Below are positions 7,198 through 12,786 of a stretch of DNA of 13,330 nt, piece by piece. Numbering within the stretch: the stretch's first letter is position 1; every line of letters starts with the position of its first letter. The DNA is from Thermoleophilia bacterium (GTDB lineage Bacteria; Actinomycetota; Thermoleophilia; Gaiellales; Gaiellaceae), in contig JAICYG010000067.1 in NCBI GenBank assembly GCA_025934335.1, positions 1 through 13,330 on the forward strand. Reading direction: 5' to 3'. A model generated the notes under the pieces. That model made no database searches and had not been told where the DNA came from. It saw only the letters and a program-made list of their open reading frames with translations. The translations under genes were made by a program, and so were the position numbers.

Positions 7198-8169
7198 GTG
7201 ATGATCATCGACGGCCACAACGACCTGGTGCTGCGGCGGTACCGGGGCGAGCCGTCACCGAACATGGATCTGTCGGCCGCCCGGGACGCCGACTTCGCCG
7301 GCGGGTTTTTCGCGCTGTACATCCCGTCGCCGCCGGCGGCCGAGCCGTCGGAGCCGCCGTACGCGCTGCCGATCGCCGAGCCGATCCCGTTCGAGGAGGC
7401 CGCGCAGGTCGCCGAGGGGCTGTACGAGACGCTGTTGTCGCTGCCGGTGCGGCGGGCCGCGTCCGTCGACGACTTCCGGCCGGGTGAGGTGACGGCGATC
7501 GTGCACATGGAGGGCGCCGAGGCGATCGCCCCCGACCTGTCGAACCTCGACGAGTGGTACGCGCGCGGCCTGCGGTCGATCGGGCCGGTGTGGTCGCGCC
7601 CGAACGACTTCGCCCACGGTGTCCCGTTCGAGTTTCCGGCGTCCCCCGACACCGGGCCCGGGCTGACCGACGCCGGGCGCGCGCTCGTGGCCGCATGCAA
7701 CCGCCTCGGGATCCTCGTCGATCTCTCGCACCTGAACGAGCGCGGCTTCTGGGACGTCGCGGAGATCTCGGACGCGCCGCTCGTCGCGACACACTCGAAC
7801 GCGCACGCGCTCTGCCCGTCGACCCGGAACCTGACGGATGCCCAGCTCGTTGCCGTTCGCGACTCGGAGGGCGTCGTCGGCGTCAACTTCGGCGTCTCGT
7901 TCCTGCGCGCGGACGGCGCTCGGCTCCCGGAGGAGACGGGCCTCGACGATATCGTGCGGCACGTCCGGTACCTCGTCGGCCGGATGGGCATCGACCACGT
8001 TGCGCTCGGCTCGGACTTCGACGGTGCGACGATGCCGGCGGCGCTCGTCGGCATCGCGGGGCTGCCGCTGCTCGTCGAGGCTCTGCGAGCAGGAGGGCTC
8101 GACGACGCGGCGGTCGCGAAGATCACGCACGAGAACTGGCTGCGCGTGCTCGACGCTACGTGGGCGTAG
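7198..8169 (+). CDS. membrane-dipeptidase-type Zn peptidase (peptidase M19, renal dipeptidase-like)
   Basis: Dinuclear zinc dipeptidase of the M19 family, 323 residues from GTG 7198; the next codon is ATG, so the true start may be 7201. It hydrolyses dipeptides, and some family members accept D-residues at the C-terminal position. Seen: DGHNDL, with H7 and D9 as Zn ligands; HMEGAEAI, with E105 as bridging ligand; LVDLSHLNERGFWDV and ATHSNAHAL, supplying the two further His ligands; and VALGSDFDGA, with the conserved Asp. There is no signal peptide, so it is probably cytoplasmic despite the family name. The length is normal for bacterial members. It is transcribed alone, divergent from the regulator operon, and ends in a 14-base overlap with the convergent MaoC-like gene. 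It could work on peptides brought in by the Dpp-type importer, but the two are not in one operon. Confidence 0.9.
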   Translation: MMIIDGHNDLVLRRYRGEPSPNMDLSAARDADFAGGFFALYIPSPPAAEPSEPPYALPIAEPIPFEEAAQVAEGLYETLLSLPVRRAASVDDFRPGEVTAIVHMEGAEAIAPDLSNLDEWYARGLRSIGPVWSRPNDFAHGVPFEFPASPDTGPGLTDAGRALVAACNRLGILVDLSHLNERGFWDVAEISDAPLVATHSNAHALCPSTRNLTDAQLVAVRDSEGVVGVNFGVSFLRADGARLPEETGLDDIVRHVRYLVGRMGIDHVALGSDFDGATMPAALVGIAGLPLLVEALRAGGLDDAAVAKITHENWLRVLDATWA

Positions 8170-8608
8170 CCGGCCGCTTCGCGAAGAAGCCGCGCGCCTT
8201 CAGCGTCATCACGACGACGTCGTCCTGGTTCAGCACCTCGTTGAGGGTGAAGACCGTGCCGCGGTGCGGGTCGGTCGAGGAGTCGCGGACGTCGAGGATG
8301 GTGGAGCGCGCGTGGAGGTGGTCACCCGGGCGGACCGGCGCTAGCCAGCGGATCTCCTCGACGCCGGGCGAGCCGAGCGATGCCGAGTCGCGCAGCACCG
8401 CGCGCACGAACATGCCCATGAAGAGCGCCGTCGTGTGCCAGCCGCTCGCGATCAGGCCGCCGTACATGGTCTCGCGCGCCGCCTCGGGGTCGACGTGGAA
8501 CGGCTGCGGGTCGTAGCGCGACGCGAAGTCGACGATCTCCTGCTCGGTCACCTCGACCGGCCCGAACTCGGTCACGTCCCCCACGCGGAAGTCCTCGAGG
8601 TAACGCAC
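8156..8608 (-). CDS. MaoC-like (R)-specific hydratase, hot-dog fold
   Basis: Predicted hot-dog-fold enzyme of 150 residues that adds water to, or removes it from, an acyl-CoA or similar thioester. From the start chosen here, RYLEDFRVGDVTEFGPVEVTEQEIVDFASRYDPQPFHVD carries the hydratase motif D33-x4-H38. The YGGLIASGWHTTALFMGMF helix and the EIRWLAPVRPGDHLHARSTI strands are typical of MaoC dehydratases. The open frame continues upstream to 9304 but has no family resemblance there and lies over the aldo/keto reductase, so the GTG at 8608 before RYLEDF is preferred; a GTG at 8635 would add nine residues. The 3' end overlaps the dipeptidase by 14 bases, and the start is 30 bases from the divergent aldo/keto reductase start. 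The substrate is unknown. Short-chain acyl-CoA or fatty acid metabolism is the usual setting, but no such genes adjoin. Confidence 0.85.
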   Translation of the reverse strand: MRYLEDFRVGDVTEFGPVEVTEQEIVDFASRYDPQPFHVDPEAARETMYGGLIASGWHTTALFMGMFVRAVLRDSASLGSPGVEEIRWLAPVRPGDHLHARSTILDVRDSSTDPHRGTVFTLNEVLNQDDVVVMTLKARGFFAKRPATPT

Positions 8609-8616
8609 GACGCAGG

Positions 8617-8622
8617 AGGCTA
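8617..8622 (-). promoter_or_regulatory. possible -10 element for the MaoC-like gene
   Basis: On the minus strand TAGCCT lies eight bases before GTG 8608, which would give a leaderless or nearly leaderless mRNA. It lies five bases from the oppositely directed box at 8627-8632, so the two promoters would compete. One degenerate match without a -35. Confidence 0.3.
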
Positions 8623-8626
8623 TCGC

Positions 8627-8632
8627 TACGGT
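8627..8632 (+). promoter_or_regulatory. -10 element of a leaderless promoter for the aldo/keto reductase
   Basis: TACGGT, six bases, then ATG 8639: the same geometry as upstream of the dipeptidase. A GGAGG at 8615-8619 sits about 19 bases before the ATG, too far for a normal ribosome binding site and upstream of the inferred transcription start. This favours leaderless translation. Confidence 0.45.
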
Positions 8633-8638
8633 CACCCG

Positions 8639-9532
8639 ATGCGCACACGGGAGCTCGGACCGCTTGCCGTCTCCGTCGTCGGCCTCGGGTGCAACAACTT
8701 CGGCGGCCGCATCGACGAGGACGCGAGCCGCGCGGTCGTCGACGCGGCGCTCGAAGCCGGCGTCACGTTCTTCGACACCGCCGACGTCTACGGCAACCGC
8801 GGCGGCAGCGAGGAGATCCTCGGACGGCTGCTTCGCGGCCGCCGCGGCCGGGTCGTGCTGGCGACGAAGTGGGGAAAGCCGATGGACGACGGCGCCGAGC
8901 GCCGCGGCACCCGCGGCTACGTGCGGCACGCCGTCGAGGCGTCGCTCCGGCGGCTGCAGACCGACGTGATCGACCTGTACCAGCACCACGAGGAGGACAC
9001 CGGCACGCCACTCGAGGAGACGGTGGAGGCGGTCGAGGAGCTCGTGCGCGCGGGGAAGATCCGGGCGTGGGGGACCTCGAACTACCGCCCCGAGACGCTC
9101 GGACGGGTGAAGGCGCTCGCGTCTGACGCGTACGTGTCGGAGCAGAGCGAGTACTCGTGGCTCCGCCGCGATGCCGAGGCAGAGCTGCTGCCCGCCTGCG
9201 AGCGGCTGGGGCTCGGCTTCATCCCGTTCTTCCCGCTCGCGAGCGGGCTCCTGACGGGGAAGGTCTCGCGCGGGCGGCCGCCAGGGGAGGGAACGCGCCT
9301 GCACGGGCGGGCGCTCTCCGACGAGGACCTCGACCGCGTCGAGCGGTTGAGCGCATGGGCCGAGGCAGACGGGCGCACGCTGCTCGAGGTGGCGATCGGC
9401 GGCCTCGCCGCGGTGTCGCCGGTCGCCTCGGTGATCGCCGGGGCGACGAAGCCGGAGCAGGTGCGCGCGAACGCGGCGGCCGGGGAGTGGGAGCCGACGG
9501 CGGACGAGCTCGCGGAGCTGCGAGCGCTCTGA
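8639..9532 (+). CDS. aldo/keto reductase
   Basis: Cytoplasmic NAD(P)H-dependent oxidoreductase of the AKR superfamily, 297 residues, reducing a carbonyl to an alcohol. The catalytic tetrad is visible: D46 and Y51 in FFDTADVYG, K77 in LATKWG, and H117 in DLYQHHEED. RAWGTSNYRPE matches the barrel-strand signature, and FIPFFPLASGLLTGK is the conserved Pro-rich stretch near the cofactor. SVIAGATKPEQVRANAAAGEW near the C-terminus is the cofactor-binding loop typical of the YajO/Tas-like group (often SVIPGA). The length is somewhat short, with compact loops. The only plausible start is ATG 8639. Divergent from the MaoC-like gene and convergent with the aldehyde dehydrogenase. Its stop codon lies against a 14-bp palindrome that begins the palindrome-rich intergenic block. 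The specific substrate cannot be told. Confidence 0.9.
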   Translation: MRTRELGPLAVSVVGLGCNNFGGRIDEDASRAVVDAALEAGVTFFDTADVYGNRGGSEEILGRLLRGRRGRVVLATKWGKPMDDGAERRGTRGYVRHAVEASLRRLQTDVIDLYQHHEEDTGTPLEETVEAVEELVRAGKIRAWGTSNYRPETLGRVKALASDAYVSEQSEYSWLRRDAEAELLPACERLGLGFIPFFPLASGLLTGKVSRGRPPGEGTRLHGRALSDEDLDRVERLSAWAEADGRTLLEVAIGGLAAVSPVASVIAGATKPEQVRANAAAGEWEPTADELAELRAL

Positions 9533-9544
9533 CGACCGGTCGTC
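9531..9544. repeat. 14-bp perfect palindrome at the aldo/keto reductase stop codon
   Basis: GACGACCGGTCGTC is identical to its reverse complement. Its first two bases are the last two of the TGA stop codon. With no spacer the RNA hairpin would be short, so a DNA-binding site or part of a terminator block are both possible. It is the first of several palindromes that fill this intergenic region. Confidence 0.6.
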
Positions 9545-9549
9545 CGCAT

Positions 9550-9580
9550 GGTGTCTGACACCTTCAAGGTGTCAGACACC
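9550..9580. repeat. hairpin 1: two 13-bp odd palindromes in a 31-bp palindrome
   Basis: GGTGTCTGACACC (9550-9562), the five-base spacer TTCAA, then GGTGTCAGACACC (9568-9580). Each 13-mer is a perfect palindrome around its central base (GGTGTC-T/A-GACACC), and the two are reverse complements. Because TT and AA also pair, the whole unit is a 31-bp perfect palindrome around one C. It could form one long stem or two small ones. There is no T tract, so it is not a classical intrinsic terminator. Confidence 0.85.
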
Positions 9581-9611
9581 TCTTCGAGCCGCGGGTCGCT
9601 CAGGCCGAAGT

Positions 9612-9641
9612 GGTGTCAGACACCTTTAGGTGTCTGACACC
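9612..9641. repeat. hairpin 2: second pair of the 13-bp odd palindrome
   Basis: GGTGTCAGACACC (9612-9624), the four-base spacer TTTA, then GGTGTCTGACACC (9629-9641). The same 13-mer as in hairpin 1, in the opposite order (A form then T form), with a 14-bp stem and a TT loop. The 31-base spacer to hairpin 1 carries CTTCG (9582-9586) and CGAAG (9606-9610), which could pair and bring the two hairpins together. It ends exactly where the next inverted repeat begins. Confidence 0.85.
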
Positions 9642-9676
9642 CTGAAGATCTGACCCGTCGAGGGTCAGATCTTCAG
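9642..9676 (-). terminator. perfect 15-bp stem-loop over the aldehyde dehydrogenase stop codon
   Basis: CTGAAGATCTGACCC (9642-9656), loop GTCGA, then GGGTCAGATCTTCAG (9662-9676). On the minus strand the upstream arm is the last codons of the aldehyde dehydrogenase (Leu-Lys-Ile-stop) plus three bases. The stem is long and perfect, well placed to end transcription of the minus-strand operon or protect its 3' end. No run of U follows, so a terminator of the actinobacterial U-less kind is inferred, not shown. Confidence 0.6.
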
Positions 9677-11053
9677 CGCCACGTGCTTGATCTGCGTGTA
9701 CTCCTCCATGGAGTAGATGGACATGTCCTTGCCGTAGCCGGAGCCCTTGTAGCCGCCGTGCGGCATCTCCGAGGTGATCGGCAGCAGGTGGTCGTTCACC
9801 CAGACGGTCCCGAACTGGAGCTTGCGTGACGCGTTCAGGGCGCGGCCGACGTCGCGTGTCCAGACCGACGAGGCGAGCCCGTAGCGGACGCCGTTGGCCC
9901 AGGCGATCGCCTGGTCGTCGTCGGCGAACTTCTGCACGGTCACGACCGGGCCGAACACCTCGCGCTGCACGATCTCGTCGTCCTGCGAGACGTCGGTGAC
10001 GATCGTCGGGTTGACGAAGAAGCCCTTGTCGCCACTCGTCCCGCCGCCCGTCAGCACGGTCGCGCCCTTCGCCCGCTCGAGGAAGCCGAGCACGCGCTCC
10101 TGCTGCGACTGCGTGATCACCGGGCCCATCTCGATCTCGTCGCTCTCGAGCGGGTCGCCCATCTTGATTCCCTCGATCACCGGGACGAGCGCCTCGAGCA
10201 GCGAGTCGTAGATCTTCGGGCCGGCGATGACGCGTGAGCCGGCGGTGCAGTCCTGGCCGGAGTTCCAGTAGCCGGCGAGCTTGATGCCCTCCGCGACCGC
10301 CTCGACGTCGGCGTCATCGAAGATCACCATCGGCGCCTTGCCGCCGAGCTCCAGGTGCACGCGCTTCAGCGTCTCGGAGGCGTTGCGCGCGATCAGCTTG
10401 CCGGTCTCGACGTCCCCGGTCAGCGAGACGAGGCCGATGTCCGGGTGCTCGACGAGCCGCTGGCCGGTCGGGACGCCGTCGCCGGTCACGACCTGCAACA
10501 CGCCCTCCGGGATCACGTCCTTCGCGAGCTCGACGAAGCGGAGCAGCGACATCGGCGTCTGCTCGGAAGGCTTCAGGATCTGGACGTTCCCGGCGGCGAG
10601 CGCGGGCCCCAGCTTCCAGACCGCCATCATCAACGGGTAGTTCCACGGGCAGATGCCGGCGACGATGCCGAGCGGCTCGCGCCGGACGAGCGACGTGTAC
10701 CCCTTGATGTACTCGCCCGCCGACTTCCCCTCGAGGTTCCGCGCCGCACCCGCGAAGAAGCGCAGGTTGTCGGCCGAGAACGGCATCTCGTCGCGCGAGG
10801 CCATCAGCGGCTTCCCGACGTTCCGCGACTCGATCTGAGCGAGCTCCTCCGCGTTGTCCTCGATCACGTCGGCGAGCTTGTGCAGCAGCTCGGACCGCTC
10901 CTTCGGCGTCGCATCCAGCCACTCGGGCAGCGCCTTTTTCGCGCGCTCGACCGCCTCGTCGACCTCTGCCGCCGACATGTTCGGCACCTGCGCGATCGTC
11001 TCGCCCGTCGCCGGGTTGAGAACGTCGAGCGTGCCCTCGGTTGCCACTGCCAT
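9665..11053 (-). CDS. aldehyde dehydrogenase, probably gamma-aminobutyraldehyde dehydrogenase
   Basis: NAD(P)-dependent cytoplasmic enzyme of 462 residues that oxidises an aldehyde to the acid; the likely substrate is 4-aminobutanal from putrescine, giving GABA. Seen: GICPWNYPLMMAVWKLGPALAAGN (with the oxyanion-hole Asn), general base E235 in LELGGKAP, nucleophile C269 in GQDCTAGSR, and the cofactor-site motif EVFGPVVTV. The C-terminal stretch TSEMPHGGYKGSGYGKDMS...EEYTQIKHV closely follows E. coli PatD (YdcW), not generic betaine aldehyde dehydrogenases. AGGAGG sits five bases before the ATG. It is the last gene of an operon with polyamine-type permeases, in the same relative place as ydcW, which supports the substrate. 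Gamma-glutamyl-aminobutyraldehyde or another omega-amino aldehyde remains possible. Its 3' end forms one arm of a 15-bp stem-loop. Confidence 0.87.
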   Translation of the reverse strand: MAVATEGTLDVLNPATGETIAQVPNMSAAEVDEAVERAKKALPEWLDATPKERSELLHKLADVIEDNAEELAQIESRNVGKPLMASRDEMPFSADNLRFFAGAARNLEGKSAGEYIKGYTSLVRREPLGIVAGICPWNYPLMMAVWKLGPALAAGNVQILKPSEQTPMSLLRFVELAKDVIPEGVLQVVTGDGVPTGQRLVEHPDIGLVSLTGDVETGKLIARNASETLKRVHLELGGKAPMVIFDDADVEAVAEGIKLAGYWNSGQDCTAGSRVIAGPKIYDSLLEALVPVIEGIKMGDPLESDEIEMGPVITQSQQERVLGFLERAKGATVLTGGGTSGDKGFFVNPTIVTDVSQDDEIVQREVFGPVVTVQKFADDDQAIAWANGVRYGLASSVWTRDVGRALNASRKLQFGTVWVNDHLLPITSEMPHGGYKGSGYGKDMSIYSMEEYTQIKHVALKI

Positions 11054-11058
11054 GAGCC

Positions 11059-11064
11059 CCTCCT
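11059..11064 (-). promoter_or_regulatory. strong ribosome binding site of the aldehyde dehydrogenase gene
   Basis: AGGAGG on the minus strand, five bases before the ATG at 11053. It overlaps the TAG stop of the preceding permease gene (11065-11063), so the operon is continuous and the dehydrogenase start is fixed. It is the clearest Shine-Dalgarno sequence seen in the window. Confidence 0.85.
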
Positions 11065-11860
11065 ATTCGGTGCGAAGGATCCCGCTCTCGCGCGTGAGCC
11101 GCTGCGCGAGCGCGACGGGAACGATTGTGACTGCCAGGATCAGGAAGACGACCACATTCACCTGCGGCAGCTGCTGCCCGAGGCGGATCTGGCCGAAGAT
11201 CCAGATCGGGAGCGTGTTCTGCGCGCCGGCGGTGAACGTCGTCACGATCACCTCGTCGAACGAGAGCGCGAACGCCAGCAGCCCGCCCGAGATGAGCGCG
11301 GTCGAGATCGACGGGAACGTGACGTAGCGGAACGTCTGCCAGCCGTCGGCGCCGAGATCCATCGACGCCTCGGTCAGCGAGCCAGGCACGCGCCGCAGCC
11401 GCGCGAGGACGTTGTTGTAGACGACGACGACGCAGAACGTCGCGTGGCCGATCACGATCGTCCAGAAGCTGAGATTGATGCCCCACCACGTGAAGTAGGA
11501 GCTGAGCGCCATGCCGGTGATGATCCCCGGCAGCGCGATCGGCAGCACGAGCAGGAACGAGATCGCCTCACGGCCGAAGAACCGGAAGCGATGCACGCCG
11601 AACGCTGCGAGCGATCCGAGGGCGAGCGCGGCGCCGGTCGCCATCGCTGCGCACTCGAGCGACAGCCACAGCGCCTTCTGCACGTCGCCGTTGTGGATCG
11701 CCGGCGAGAACCACCTGGTCGTCAGGCCGGGGATCGGCCAGCTCTGCACGTTCGACTTGTTGAACGCGTAGAGGCAGATGATCACGATCGGCACGTACAG
11801 GAACGCGAGCACGAGCGCCACCCAGATCCCGAGCCCGATCCGCGTACCACGGCTCTCCAT
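11063..11860 (-). CDS. PotC/YdcV-like ABC transporter permease (polyamine type)
   Basis: Inner-membrane subunit of a spermidine/putrescine-class ABC importer, 265 residues. The first helix (IGLGIWVALVLAFLYVPIVIICLYAFN) ends in the LYAFN motif typical of PotC. Further helices surround residues 65-90, 100-125, 135-155, 190-210 and 235-255. The EAA loop is EASMDLGADGWQTFRYVTFP, followed by FALSFDEVIVTTFTAG, the family's LSxDExxxTxF motif. Start: ATG 11860 shares a base with the previous stop (TGATG); the GTG one codon earlier would give a 4-base overlap. Either way the two permeases are coupled. The aldehyde dehydrogenase follows after nine bases. The pairing with a PotB-like permease and an aminobutyraldehyde-type dehydrogenase points to putrescine or a related amine. 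This is inference from context, since permeases alone do not show the substrate. Confidence 0.88.
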   Translation of the reverse strand: MESRGTRIGLGIWVALVLAFLYVPIVIICLYAFNKSNVQSWPIPGLTTRWFSPAIHNGDVQKALWLSLECAAMATGAALALGSLAAFGVHRFRFFGREAISFLLVLPIALPGIITGMALSSYFTWWGINLSFWTIVIGHATFCVVVVYNNVLARLRRVPGSLTEASMDLGADGWQTFRYVTFPSISTALISGGLLAFALSFDEVIVTTFTAGAQNTLPIWIFGQIRLGQQLPQVNVVVFLILAVTIVPVALAQRLTRESGILRTE

Positions 11861-12786
11861 CACAGCGCCTCGAACGCGCCGAGCCGGCGCGCGATCACGA
11901 GATAGATGCCCATGATTACGAGCGGCACGACGGCGTAGGCGGCGCCGAACGGCAGGTTGCCGCCGCCGAGCACCGAGTCATAGACCACGTTGCCGATGAA
12001 CTGCGACGACGCGCCGCCGACGAGGAGCGGCGTGATGTAGTCGCCGAGCGTCAGCGAGAACGTGAAGATCGAACCTGCCACGACGCCGGGCAGCGCGAGC
12101 GGCAGGATCACCGAGCGGAGCGTACGCGCGTTCTTCGCGCCCAGGTCGCGCGAGGCCTCGATGTAGGAGTGGGGGATGCGCTCGAGCGCGGCGTACACGG
12201 GCAGGACCATGAACGGCAGCCAGATGTACGAGAACACGATCCAGACGGCGGTGTTCGTGTACGCGAGCCCGGCCGACGGGAGCCCGAGCTTGTGCAGCGT
12301 CCAGTTGAGGAGGCCGTCGGAGTTGAGGATCAGCCGCCATGCGTAGACGCGCGCGAGGTACGACGCCCACAGCGGCAGCAGCACGAGGACGAAGAGCGCC
12401 GCGCGCGTCTTCCGGCCCGCGACGCGCGCCATGAAGTAGGCGAAGGGAAACGCGATCACCGCATCGGTCACCGTGACGGCGGCCGCGATGCCGATCGTGC
12501 GCAGCGCAACCGTGTGGTACGTGCCGCCGTGCCAGAGCTCGCGAAAGTTGTCGAGCGACCACGTGTGGACGATCCCGGTGAACGGGTTGACGAGCCAGAA
12601 CGCCGACACGAAGAGCGCGACGAGCGCCGCGATGTAGACGGCGATGAACGCGCCCGTCGGCGGGGCGAGCAGTGCGAGCGCCTTCAACCAGCGTCGGCGC
12701 CAGAGCGCGCCGCCGAGACGGCGGCGCGCTCCGGAGCCGGAGGCAGGCGGCGTCAGCCCTTGAGCTGTGTCCAGGCCTGCTGCCAC
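11860..12786 (-). CDS. PotB/YdcU-like ABC transporter permease (polyamine type)
   Basis: Inner-membrane partner of the PotC-like permease, 308 residues. A cytoplasmic N-terminus rich in Arg and Gly of about 35 residues precedes the first helix (LALLAPPTGAFIAVYIAALVALFVSAFW). Five more helices follow. LPLWASYLARVYAWRLILNSDGLLN is the PotB-type LPxWxSxLxRxYAWxxIL motif. The EAA loop is EASRDLGAKNARTLRSVILPLALPGVVAGSI, and FSLTLGDYITPLLVGG is the conserved closing stretch. The GTG start lies 34 bases inside the binding-protein gene. A TTG before KALALLAPP would remove the overlap, but also the basic N-terminal arm. The gene order binding protein, PotB, PotC matches E. coli ydcS-(T)-U-V apart from the absent ATPase. 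A polyamine substrate is inferred. Confidence 0.87.
   Translation of the reverse strand: MAAGLDTAQGLTPPASGSGARRRLGGALWRRRWLKALALLAPPTGAFIAVYIAALVALFVSAFWLVNPFTGIVHTWSLDNFRELWHGGTYHTVALRTIGIAAAVTVTDAVIAFPFAYFMARVAGRKTRAALFVLVLLPLWASYLARVYAWRLILNSDGLLNWTLHKLGLPSAGLAYTNTAVWIVFSYIWLPFMVLPVYAALERIPHSYIEASRDLGAKNARTLRSVILPLALPGVVAGSIFTFSLTLGDYITPLLVGGASSQFIGNVVYDSVLGGGNLPFGAAYAVVPLVIMGIYLVIARRLGAFEAL

Noticed and set aside
8609..9304. An N-terminal extension of the MaoC-like protein, since its frame stays open far upstream.
   Set aside because: The extension has no family resemblance and lies antisense to the aldo/keto reductase. The MaoC fold begins right after the GTG at 8608.
9550..9641. A small CRISPR array, because four similar short repeats are present.
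   Set aside because: Repeats are only 13 bp, the gaps are 5, 31 and 4 bases, and the units alternate in orientation. There are no cas genes and no regular spacers.
9550..9676. An insertion-sequence remnant or attachment site.
   Set aside because: There is no transposase or integrase fragment, no tRNA, and no flanking direct repeat that I can see. Palindromes alone do not support it, though a REP-like family remains open.
10355..11905. A 516-codon plus-strand open frame opposite the aldehyde dehydrogenase and PotC-like genes.
   Set aside because: Charged low-complexity translation (Arg, Asp, Glu, His rich). The minus-strand frames show catalytic and EAA motifs, so this is a shadow.
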